DNA from: Okibacterium fritillariae
GTDB taxonomy: Bacteria; Actinomycetota; Actinomycetes; Actinomycetales; Microbacteriaceae
Assembly (NCBI RefSeq): GCF_900167575.1
Contig: NZ_FUZP01000003.1
Coordinates: 62,001 to 126,000, forward strand
Reading direction: 5' to 3'
DNA: 64,000 bases
Shown here: piece by piece, positions 15,806 through 24,500 of the stretch
Layout of the letters: each line of letters starts with the position of its first letter
How positions within the stretch are numbered: the first letter of the stretch is position 1
The notes under the pieces: generated by a model
Told to the model about the DNA's origin: nothing
Seen by the model: the letters and a program-made list of their open reading frames with translations, nothing else
The model's database searches: none
Position numbers and translations under genes: made by a program

Positions 15806-16282
15806 TCAGGCGTTGCCCTCGGGTTCGTGGGGAGGAATGCGTGCACCCAGTTTATCTGCTCGGGCGCGCATCTCACGACGGCCGACTGTGCGTTCGAGCA
15901 GGATGGCGACGAGGCTCAGCAGCGCGATGCCGATGACGCCGCACACCAGCAGCAGGAATCCGAAGACCTGGATGCGCGAGTAGTCGGGGTTCTCGGGGAA
16001 GACGAGCGTGAGCACGAAGGCGACGATGGCGCCGAGCAGAGCCCCGAGCAGGATGAAGTTCAGGTAGCGCGGCGACCGGCGGATGACGATCTCTTCGTCG
16101 GCGTCTTCGAGGGTCTCAACGAAATCGGGCTCGGGTTGCGGCGCGGGTGCTGCGGCGGCCGGCGCGGCGGGCTGCGGCTGCGCCGGGGCCTCGGCGTGGC
16201 CGTCGGGCAGCGGCGCCTCGGGATCGTGCGATGCGGGCTGCGCGTCGCCCTGCGGGTCCCGGTCTCCGGGGGGAATGCTCAT
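15806..16282 (-). CDS. two-helix membrane protein with Pro/Ala-rich N-terminus
   Basis: The first 75 of 158 residues are Pro/Ala/Asp-rich and probably disordered, followed by EEIVIRRSPRYLNFILLGA and two membrane helices (about 92-112 and 124-144) with a basic C-terminal tail. Related actinobacterial proteins next to purM are often labelled potassium-transporter-like without evidence. ATG 16282 is chosen over an upstream frame of non-coding character. It is 3 bp ahead of purM. Confidence 0.75.
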   Translation of the reverse strand: MSIPPGDRDPQGDAQPASHDPEAPLPDGHAEAPAQPQPAAPAAAAPAPQPEPDFVETLEDADEEIVIRRSPRYLNFILLGALLGAIVAFVLTLVFPENPDYSRIQVFGFLLLVCGVIGIALLSLVAILLERTVGRREMRARADKLGARIPPHEPEGNA

Positions 16283-16341
16283 AGGTCTATTGTCGCGCAC
16301 TTTGGGAAGGCGCACGCCGAGGGGATGTCGGGCACACGCCG

Positions 16342-16373
16342 AAGGACCCGACATCCGAGGATGCCGGGCCCTT
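16342..16373 (-). terminator. terminator after the lipoprotein gene at 16440
   Basis: AAGG-CCCG-CATCC pairs with GGATG-CGGG-CCTT (two mismatches), about 70 bp after the stop of the minus-strand lipoprotein gene. Confidence 0.6.
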
Positions 16374-16439
16374 CTCGTCGTTTCTCAGCGGGTGAGAATC
16401 GGCGACCCCAAACTGGTGCGTGTTACGGGTGGAGCTGGA

Positions 16440-17129
16440 TTACTTGGTGGCGACGGTGATCTTCGCAACACCGACGAGCATTCCGCCGGCGACCTTGTCG
16501 GTGCCGAAGGTCTCGTTCAGAAGCGCAGCAGCGTCGTCAGAGATGTGGACCGTGGTGCCCTCGAGGATCGCGTTGTCGCCATCCATCTGGAGCGGCTTCA
16601 GGGTGCCACCGTGCAGGTCGAACAGGACGGCGTCTTCAACAGCAACGGTGCCATCGACGGACACGTCACCCATGAGCTTCGAGGTGCCCGGGTCGATCAC
16701 GAAGTTGCTGAGCTCGACGACCTTCGCGCCAGCGGTCAACGACAGGCCGGAACCCTCGTGGTCGATGGTGCCCTGCACATAGGGACGGTAGTCCTCCTGC
16801 GGGTCGTAGTAGTCCACGTTGCCACCCGTGATCGGGAACGAGAACGTGCCATCGGTGAACGTGGCCGTGCCAACGGTGCCAGGAGTCAGACCCAGCGACG
16901 TCAGAGCGTCAACGAACGACGCGTCAACGGCAACCTGAGTGTCGACACCCTTCGAGAGGTCGGGGATCGACGCAACCGGAGTGGGCGTCGCGTCAGCCGA
17001 CGACGAGGAAGAGCTGGAGGGCGAGGAGCTGGACTCAGTGGAGGTGCCACCGGTCGAGCACGCGGCCAGGGAAAGGGCGAGAGCGCCAGCAGCAGCAACT
17101 CCGAGTGTGGTTTTCATGTACTTACGCAT
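16440..17129 (-). CDS. secreted lipoprotein of unknown function
   Basis: A 229-residue protein with a lipoprotein signal peptide and lipobox LAAC (Cys about 24), then a Ser-rich linker of some 25 residues. A beta-rich domain follows, containing FSFPITGGNVDYYDP and GTIDHEGSGLSL. ATG 17129 gives the proper signal peptide; an upstream in-frame ATG would bury it. The domain faintly recalls the strand pattern of HtaA modules (H-x-G-x-L...N-x-x-I), but I would not assign it. Confidence 0.75.
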   Translation of the reverse strand: MRKYMKTTLGVAAAGALALSLAACSTGGTSTESSSSPSSSSSSSADATPTPVASIPDLSKGVDTQVAVDASFVDALTSLGLTPGTVGTATFTDGTFSFPITGGNVDYYDPQEDYRPYVQGTIDHEGSGLSLTAGAKVVELSNFVIDPGTSKLMGDVSVDGTVAVEDAVLFDLHGGTLKPLQMDGDNAILEGTTVHISDDAAALLNETFGTDKVAGGMLVGVAKITVATK

Positions 17130-17287
17130 GGTGTCAATCCTTCGTTCGTAGGTGGGGCGGATGTCCCGGTGGATCGTGCTTGGTGATGTCAGGGGTTCGG
17201 GACCATCCGAAAAAAGGATTGGTGTCGTGACCTTTCCGTTATATTGCGCCCCGCTAACTCTCAGGAATGGGCTGGCGGGGCACACGA

Positions 17288-17319
17288 AAAGGCCGCGAAT
17301 CCGGGGATTCGCGGCCTTT
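17288..17319 (-). terminator. terminator after lipoprotein gene at 17355
   Basis: AAAGGCCGCGAATCC and GGATTCGCGGCCTTT form a perfect 15-bp stem with a 2-nt nominal loop, 36 bp past the stop of the minus-strand gene. Confidence 0.85.
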
Positions 17320-17354
17320 CGCCGTGCGGGCTGTGTTGTCTTGCTGGGCCGAGG

Positions 17355-17975
17355 TTAGCTCCAGGTCCAGGAGGCGAGGATCGACTCCGAGATCTCGACG
17401 GCCTCGGTGTCGGCGACATCCGTGCCGAAGGAGAACGTAACGATGTAGGTCTGGTCGTCGTTCGTGCCGTAGTACTGGTGGATGCGGTAGGTGGCGCCGC
17501 TCGCGGTCATGCCGGCGCTGATGTGGGCGGACTCTTTTCCACCGAACGTGACGCGGGGCTCGACCGTGACGTCGGTGGCGCCGGCGGCCTCGAGCTCCTT
17601 GGCGGCCATACTCTCGACCTGCTCGGGCGTGAGCGCGCCAGCGGGGCTGAGGATGACGTTGACGTTGTTGGCGAAGTCGGTGGTGGTGGTGACATCCGCC
17701 GCTGCCGTGTCGGTGCCGGGGGCGATCGACTTGTCCTGCAGCTCCCAGCCTTCGGGAACGTTGTAGGTGTAGCCGTCGCCGGTGATGAGGGCACCGGCTG
17801 CGGGGGCGACGTCGAGTTCGTTCGCCGCGGACGAGGGCGTCGACGAGGGGCTTTCACTCGAGGAGGATTCGGCGGCGGGCGTGGAGTCGTCGTTCGAGGG
17901 GGTCGAGCATCCCACGACGCCGAAAGCGAGCGTGAGTGCAAGGGCGGACACGGTGAGGGCGGGAGTTCGGCGCAT
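17355..17975 (-). CDS. lipoprotein with LpqN/PsbP-like domain
   Basis: A 206-residue protein: signal peptide with lipobox VVGC, Ser-rich linker, then a domain opening GDGYTYNVPEGWEL and ending in alternating strands with TYRIHQYYGTNDDQTYIVTF. This layout resembles the LpqN/PsbP-like lipoproteins of actinobacteria. Their role is unclear (cell-envelope binding). ATG 17975 gives the signal peptide at once. Confidence 0.7.
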   Translation of the reverse strand: MRRTPALTVSALALTLAFGVVGCSTPSNDDSTPAAESSSSESPSSTPSSAANELDVAPAAGALITGDGYTYNVPEGWELQDKSIAPGTDTAAADVTTTTDFANNVNVILSPAGALTPEQVESMAAKELEAAGATDVTVEPRVTFGGKESAHISAGMTASGATYRIHQYYGTNDDQTYIVTFSFGTDVADTEAVEISESILASWTWS

Positions 17976-18069
17976 AGCTCCGAGCGTAGTGGCACGGCAC
18001 ACACCACTCAGGATGCATTGTGCCGGCCGCAGAGCGCGTGATAGGGGCCAGGGGCGCCGAAAACCCGCA

Positions 18070-18201
18070 TCACCAGTCGTACTCGGCCTGGACCTCGCGC
18101 TCGTCGGCGTACTCGGTGAGCACCGTCAGGCCCGAGGTGAGGGTGAGCGCGACGAGCGTGGCCAGGGTGGCCGTGATCGAGCCGAACTTCTTGAGCGTCA
18201 T
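18070..18201 (-). CDS. 43-aa small protein coupled to the lamin-tail gene
   Basis: ATG 18201 overlaps the stop of the upstream 2.6-kb gene (ATGA), so ribosomes can pass directly to this frame. The product MTLKKFGSITATLATLVALT... has a basic start, one hydrophobic helix (about 9-30) and an acidic end YADEREVQAEYDW. It looks like a small membrane or exported peptide. Too short for usual gene calling. Codon use (G/C at third positions) fits a real gene. Function unknown. Confidence 0.6.
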   Translation of the reverse strand: MTLKKFGSITATLATLVALTLTSGLTVLTEYADEREVQAEYDW

Positions 18202-20840
18202 GAGGCGTCGTCGTTTCGGTCGGGGGCGGATGTCGGTGCCGTGTCGGCTGCCGCGGTCGAGCGTGCGCGACGCACGCGGGCAATGACGAAGACCGCGATG
18301 CCCGCAAGCAGGAGAACCGCCGCAACGCTGATGGCGATGATCGGGGTGGCGCCCGTGGAGGCGAGTGCAGAGTCGGCTGATGGACGGACCGGAGTCGCGC
18401 CCGGGGTGCCCGCGGGGTCGGAGGCGCCCGGCGTGGCCGAGGGGGCCGGCGTCGGGGTCGGTGACGGAACGGGAGCCGGAGCAACCGCGTCGGCGAGGCA
18501 GGCGATCGTGCCCTGGCGGAGCGAGTGACCGTCGGTGCCATTGTCATCCGACCAGATGGCCGGCTTCAGGCCGTCGGTGCACTGCGCGTTCGGTGCGATC
18601 GCGAAACCCTCGTTGTTGACGTTGGGCATGCCGGTCGGGCGTTCGAGCACAGCCATGATGGCGAAGCGGCCGGGAGCGGCAGCGGCGACAGCAGACGTAG
18701 GCGCTGCAGCAGCAGCGGCGCCAACCGGCTTCGGTGCGACGCTCAGGAGCGCCGAGCGGCCCTCGCACGTGTCGTCGCAGACGGCCCAGAGCAGGTCGGT
18801 CGCGGGGTCGTATTCAAGTTCCATGACCGACGGGAAGCCGCTCGTGATCGTGGCGACACGGTTCACGGCGCCCGAGTTCTGATCGAGAGCGTAAGCGTAG
18901 ATACTGCCGTTCGCCTCGAGGCCGACGAAGAACAGTCCGTCGCCGTGGTTGGGGTAGCTGGCCGGGCGATACGCGGCGCCCGTGCGCTCGTCGACGAAGC
19001 CCTGTGCGACGAGGTCGGCGTCCGGAATCCAGGTGATGCCCTCGAGGCCCGCGTTGGCGCCGATCGTGGGCACGTCGGTGGCGAGGTCGGCGGCGAGGTT
19101 CCACTCGCGCGTGGCCGAGAGCGCGGCATCCGTCGAGGTCACGTCGTAGCGGATGATCGAGGGGCGGCTGATCTTGGAATCGGCGTTGTTGCGCTCGGTC
19201 GAGACGAAGATGCCGCCCGACGGGCCCGCCGCGGTGAACGTGACGCCCTCGGCATCCACATCGCCCGTGCCGTCGGCGTAGTGCAGGAGTTTGCCGTTGG
19301 ACCAGCCGTCGTCGGTCGAGGGGGCCCAGCCGGTGGCGGAGGCGTCGAGGCGGTACAGGGTTCCGGGGCCGTTCTTGACAGCCCAGAGGGTGTCGGCGTC
19401 GGAGGGGTCGGCGGTCTGCTCGAAGGCGAGGCCGCTGAGGTTGGTGCCGAACAGGTTGGCGGGGTCGACCGTGTCGACGGTCTGCTCGCCGGCCCACGGG
19501 AGGGTGGCGATGTCGCCGCCGCCCGTGCCGCCGTCGTCTCCCCCGCCGGTGCCGTCGCACACGTTCGGGGCACCCTTGGTGGAGGACGTCGTCGCGGCGA
19601 AGGGGCCCGTCGCGTCGGGGCAGCGGCCAAGTGTGAGGGCGGCGTGGCTGGTCCAGGAGTGCTGGTCGACGAGCGTGACGCCGTCGGGCGCGAAGAGGCG
19701 CACGGCGTCGGCCGAGCCGAGACCGTAGCCGAGCGTCGATTCCTCGACGATGAAGAAGGCGCCGGGGGCGATGGTCGAGCCGGCGGGCAAGACCGTGACG
19801 TGGTCGTCGGCGCTGTCCTTGACGATCCAGCCGCTCAGGTCGATGGCAGCGGCCGTGGGGTTGAGGAGTTCGACCCAGTCGCCGGGGGTTCCGCCGTTCG
19901 ACTCGATCTCGTTGATGCGTACGCCGGCGCCAGCCACGGGGGCGCACGCGTTGGCGGCGCCGCGCGTGGGGGCCGTGGTCAGGGCGAAGGCTCCCGTGCC
20001 GTCGGCGCAGCGGCCGTAGGTGGTGGCGGCGTGGGCGGTCCAGGAGTAGCTGTCGATCAGCGTCGAACCGTCGGCTGCGAAGAGGCGGGCCGAATCGGCG
20101 CCACCCAGTCCGAAGGTCACCTCGGGGTCGCCCACGGCGAGGAAGCCGCGCGCGGGGATGGTGCTGCCGGCGGGGAGGACGTAGGAGTGCGTGTCGTCGT
20201 CGTCGCGCAGGACGAGGCCCGAGGCATCCACGGCGGTCGTGCCGATGTTGGTGAATTCGACCCAGTCACCCGGGGTGCCGCCCGAGGATTCGACCTCGTT
20301 GATGCGCACGACGTCGGCGGGGTCGACGACGCAGGCGTTCGGGGCGCCCTTGGTCGGCGCGGCCGTGAGGGTGAAGGCGCCGGTGCCGTCGGCGCAGCGG
20401 CCGTAGGTGGTGGCGGCGTGGGCGGTCCAGGAGTAGCTGTCGACGAGCGTGGTGCCGTCGGGCGCGAAGAGGCGGGCGGAGTCGGCCTTGCCGAGGCCGT
20501 AGCTCATGGCCGGCTGGTCGAAGACGAAGAATGCTCCGGGGGCCAGGATGGTTCCGGCGGGCAGCGCGTCGGTGCGGGTGTCGGTGTCGTCCTTGACGAT
20601 CCAGCCCGAGATGTCGACCGGCGCCGTGCCGATGTTGGTGAGCTCGACCCAGTCGGTGGGCGAGGCATCCGATTCGACCTCATTGATGCGGATGGAGGCG
20701 GCGGCATCGGCTGCGATCGGGGCGGCGGCTGCGTCGGCAGCAGTGGCCGGGGCGGCGAGCGCGGCCGGGGCGAGCAGGGCGGCGGCGACCGGCAGGGCGA
20801 GCGTGAGCGCACCCCACGAGGACCGAGAAAGTGAGCGCAC
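18198..20840 (-). CDS. surface protein: three lamin-tail domains, phytase-like domain, LASTG wall-sorting tail
   Basis: An 880-residue exported protein. After the signal peptide come three lamin-tail (LTD) repeats at about 48-170, 175-298 and 305-428. Each has RINEVES/RINEIES, DWVEL or DWVEF, LPAGxTI and a shared SWTxHAA...GRC block. A Gly/Asp linker leads to an esterase-like phytase-family propeller (about 450-790), then a Pro/Thr linker and LASTG near 826 with a helix and Arg tail, as in class E sortase substrates. GTG 20840 is preferred over TTG 20846 because GAAAGG is well spaced. It sits inside the iron/haem region. Confidence 0.82.
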   Translation of the reverse strand: MRSLSRSSWGALTLALPVAAALLAPAALAAPATAADAAAAPIAADAAASIRINEVESDASPTDWVELTNIGTAPVDISGWIVKDDTDTRTDALPAGTILAPGAFFVFDQPAMSYGLGKADSARLFAPDGTTLVDSYSWTAHAATTYGRCADGTGAFTLTAAPTKGAPNACVVDPADVVRINEVESSGGTPGDWVEFTNIGTTAVDASGLVLRDDDDTHSYVLPAGSTIPARGFLAVGDPEVTFGLGGADSARLFAADGSTLIDSYSWTAHAATTYGRCADGTGAFALTTAPTRGAANACAPVAGAGVRINEIESNGGTPGDWVELLNPTAAAIDLSGWIVKDSADDHVTVLPAGSTIAPGAFFIVEESTLGYGLGSADAVRLFAPDGVTLVDQHSWTSHAALTLGRCPDATGPFAATTSSTKGAPNVCDGTGGGDDGGTGGGDIATLPWAGEQTVDTVDPANLFGTNLSGLAFEQTADPSDADTLWAVKNGPGTLYRLDASATGWAPSTDDGWSNGKLLHYADGTGDVDAEGVTFTAAGPSGGIFVSTERNNADSKISRPSIIRYDVTSTDAALSATREWNLAADLATDVPTIGANAGLEGITWIPDADLVAQGFVDERTGAAYRPASYPNHGDGLFFVGLEANGSIYAYALDQNSGAVNRVATITSGFPSVMELEYDPATDLLWAVCDDTCEGRSALLSVAPKPVGAAAAAAPTSAVAAAAPGRFAIMAVLERPTGMPNVNNEGFAIAPNAQCTDGLKPAIWSDDNGTDGHSLRQGTIACLADAVAPAPVPSPTPTPAPSATPGASDPAGTPGATPVRPSADSALASTGATPIIAISVAAVLLLAGIAVFVIARVRRARSTAAADTAPTSAPDRNDDAS

Positions 20841-20947
20841 GGGCAAGCCTTTCGGGCGAAGAACGAGGGATTCTTCGATCGTGGCCGTGCTGGGCGAACC
20901 GCAGGTGAACGGCAGGCTAATCGCGGGCGTCGCGTCGACGCCTGACG

Positions 20948-21277
20948 TTATGTGGCGGCGGGCTCGGAGACGAGGCGGAGGCCGCCCGTGCGGTTGGCGA
21001 CCTCAAGGAGTGCTTCGACCCACGCCTTGTTGAGGGGGCCGGACGGGTGGCGGTCGTAGCTGAAGTAGAGGGAGGCCGCGCTCGAGAGCCACACGGTGCC
21101 GAATCGGCCTTCCTCCCCGTCGAGCGCGACGTCTTCACCGACCAGGGGTTCGTCGCCCCAGCTGAAGGTGAAGCGTTCGTCGCGGCGCAGCTTGGTGAAG
21201 ATGGCGACCTGCAGGTGGCGGAGGCCGCGGTCATCGATTTCGATAGCGGGGGCAATCCCGTAGATGAGTTTTCCCAT
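20948..21277 (-). CDS. DUF7882-type small protein
   Basis: A 109-residue protein starting MGKLIYGIAPAIEIDDRGL and continuing HLQVAIFTKLRRDERFTFSW and PLNKAWVEALLEVANRTGGL. This pattern is frequent and multi-copy in Microbacteriaceae, where databases often mislabel it as ATP-dependent DNA ligase; it has no ligase motif. Function unknown. It is soluble and lies between the htaA and lamin-tail genes in the same orientation. Confidence 0.8.
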   Translation of the reverse strand: MGKLIYGIAPAIEIDDRGLRHLQVAIFTKLRRDERFTFSWGDEPLVGEDVALDGEEGRFGTVWLSSAASLYFSYDRHPSGPLNKAWVEALLEVANRTGGLRLVSEPAAT

Positions 21278-21430
21278 GGTGCTAGTCCCTTGTTGGAGCG
21301 CGTCAGGCATTTCCGACTTGGGGGGACAGTATCAGGCAGGGGCCGCGGCGTTGAATCGTGCTCATCTTCGTCATCGGACGATCAGCGTCGGACGCCAGGT
21401 GTCGGGCGAACGGGTGAGAGACAGGGACAA

Positions 21431-21468
21431 CAGATCGCCCCCGGCGCGTGGGCACCGGGGGCGATCTG
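21431..21468 (-). terminator. terminator after htaA
   Basis: CAGATCGCCCCCGG and CCGGGGGCGATCTG form a perfect 14-bp stem with a 10-nt loop, 40 bp after the htaA stop. Confidence 0.8.
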
Positions 21469-21508
21469 GCGGGGGCCGCGTTTGGGGAACGGCCCTCGCG
21501 GCGTGAGG

Positions 21509-24500
21509 CTAGACCAGAGGGCCCGGCGTCACGTCGTTCGAGGCGGGGCCGGAGCCGGAGCCGGTTGCCGCAGCGGCGGATGCAGCCCGGCGACGGGCGA
21601 CGACCAGCCACACGAGCGCCAGGGCCGCGAGCAGCACGAAGGCGGCGACGATGGCCCAGACGATCCACGAGGTGTCGCCCGCGGACGCGGCCGGAGCGGC
21701 GACCTCGGCCTGGGCGTCGGTCGTCGTCACCTCGGTCTCCTCTTCGGCGGCCGGGGCCGCGGCGACGCCGCAGTCGGCGGGCAGCGGAACCGTGAAGGCG
21801 ACCGGGTCGAGTTCTTCACCGGCGGCGTAGGTGCCGAACGCGGCGGCCCCTTCGTCGGTGAGGACGGCGGCGATGTCGGCACCCGTGACGCTGCCGGCAT
21901 CCTCTGCGAATGTGCCCGACGCGAGGTCGAGTTTCGCGAACCGGATGGCCGTATCGGCGATGGCCTGACCGTCCTGCGTCGTGCCCGAGACATCGAGCAG
22001 GATGTAGGCCGTGGTGTCGTCGACGAACTCGATCTGGGGGTTCGTCAGCGTGGTGTTGAGGGCGCCGTCGTGGCCGGTGAAGCGGATGCTGCCGCCGAAC
22101 GACACCACACCCGAGGACTCTTCGGGGTTGTAGGAGCCCTTTCCTCCCGTGAACCCGAAGGTCGGGTAGGTGTAGGTGGCGCCGTCGGTGAGCTCCCATC
22201 CACCGCGGGCGATGCCCTCGATGTAGTTGCGGAACGACTCCTTGAAGCCCCAGTCGAGCGTGGCGTTCTCGACCAGGCACGACCCGGCCGCGAGCGTCGT
22301 GACCGCGGGCAATTCGAACACGACACCCTTGCTGATCGACCCCTGGAACGTGAGCGTGTGCTCACCGGGCTCGAGCGTGGCGGGCAGCTTACCCGTCCAG
22401 GTGACGACACCGGATGCGTCGGCGCTGAGTCCTGAGGCGAGCACCGTGGGCGTCGAGTAGACGACCACGCGGATGTTCTTCTCGTTCGGCTGGAAGCCGT
22501 CGGCCGAGACCGTGACCTCGTCGCCGGCGATGAGCTTCGCTCGCGTCTCGTCGGTCAGGACGATACCCGTGCTCGCGGGCGCGGTGGCCGGCAAACGAGG
22601 CGTCGTCGAGGCCGAGGCGGCGGCACCGGATGCCTGAGCCACCGTTCCCGCGGTGCCGGCCGGAGCCGCACCCGCCACACCGATCGTGAAGGTGAGCGGA
22701 TCACCCGTCGCATAGCGGCCCTGGAAGACCTCGGAGCCCGCGGCCGTGAAGGTGACGGGCGCGTTGCGGTAGGTGACCGAGTTGCCCGTCGTGGAGCGCG
22801 CGGCGGACTGCAGGTCGAGCGTGGCGAGCGTGCTGGGCGTGCCGTTGACGGTCGCCGACAGCGTGCCCGCGGCGGCCGAGGTCACCTGGATCTGCGGGTT
22901 GGCGAGCGTGACGTCCAGCACCCCGCCGTGGCCCGTGAAGCGCACCGCGCCCGAGTAACCGGCGGAACCGGTGTTCGAGCCGAGGTCGAACGAACCGTTC
23001 GACTGACCGAACTGGAAGGCACCACCGGAGCTCGTGGCACCGCCCGACACCTGGATGGAACCCTTGGCGATCGGACCCGTGATGTAGGCGCGGAAGCTCG
23101 AGACGACACCCCAGCTGAGCGAGCCGGCGCGCGTGGGGTCGCTGACCGGTGCCGTGGGCGTTGTCGGCGCGGTCGGCGGTGTCGGCGGGGTGGGCGGCTC
23201 GGGCGTGATGATCGATGACACCGAGATCGTCACACGATTCGAGGTGCTGGGGTCGAGACCCGTCGAGGGGTTCGGCAGGAACCGCGCCGTGATCGAGTGC
23301 ACGCCGGCGGAGAGCGTCGAGGTCGAGAAGGACCCGGAGCCCGCGCGGACGGGCACATCGCGCGCCAGGACGGTGAAGCCATCCAGCAGGGTGACGGTGC
23401 CGTCGACGGCGGGAGTGACGGTGAGATCGAAGCGCACCGAGTCGCCCACCGAGATGCTCGTGGCCGAGGCGGCGAGCGTCGTGCTCGTGGATTTTGCCGG
23501 CTGCGGCACGAGCGTGAGCTGCTGGAACGTGTCGAGCGAGCGGTTCGTGACCGACAGACCGTGAGCGGCGCTCGTGGCGACCTGGTAGTCGACGCCGTAG
23601 GCCAGGGCCCCGGCGGGGATCTTGATCGTGAGCGTGAAGGCGCCGTCGACGATCTGGCGCGGCATGACCCAGTTGGTCGACAGCCAACCGTCGGCGATGA
23701 GCGGGCCGTTGCCCGACCAGATCGCGCGGTCACCGAGCAACACGTAGGCGCCGTTCGCGGCCGCCTCGCCCGTGAAACCGGTTCCCTTCACCGTGAAGGT
23801 GTTCTCGACGGCGGGGTCGATAGCGGATGCGGGCGTCACCGTGATCTTCGGCTGCGCAACGGGCACGGGCTGGCGGATGGCCAGGCCCGCGAAGGAGTCG
23901 AGCGTGCGGTTGGTGATGGACAAACCGTGAGCCGCGCTCGTGGCGACGTGGTAATCCTTCGACGGGTCGAACGTGCCCGCGGGGATCTTGAGGGTGACGG
24001 TGAATTTTCCGTCGACGATCTGGCGCGGCATCACCCAGGAAAGCGCGGCCCAGCCGGTCGACGGCAGAGGGCCTTCGCCCGCCCACTTCGCCTTCTCTCC
24101 GAGCACGACGTAGGCGCCGTTGACGGCGGCGTCGCCGACGAACCCGGTGCCCGTCACGGTGAAGGTGTTCTCGACGGCGGGGTCGATATCGGATGCGGGC
24201 GTGACCGTGATCTTCGGGTCGGCGACGGGCGTGGGCTGACGAATGCTCAGGTCGGCGAACGAGTCGAGCGACCGGTTCGTGACCGACAGGCCGTGCGCGG
24301 CGGACGTGCCCACGTGATAGGCCTTCGACGGGTCGAACGTGCCAGCCGGGATCGTGAGCGTCGCGGTGAATTTTCCATCGACGATCTGGCGCGGCATGAC
24401 CCAGGCGAGTCCAGCCCAGCCCTCGGCGGGGAGCGGGCCCTCGCCCGACCACTTCGCCTTCTCGCCGAGCACGACGTAGGCGCCGCTCGCAGCACCGGGG

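Noticed and set aside
18525-20834. Long plus-strand frame opposite the lamin-tail gene
   Set aside because: Gly/Arg/Val/Ala repeats without domains, mirroring the real repeats on the other strand.
20948-21277. ATP-dependent DNA ligase label for the small MGKLIYG protein
   Set aside because: No nucleotidyltransferase lysine motif or ligase domain; this label is a known propagated error for this small family.
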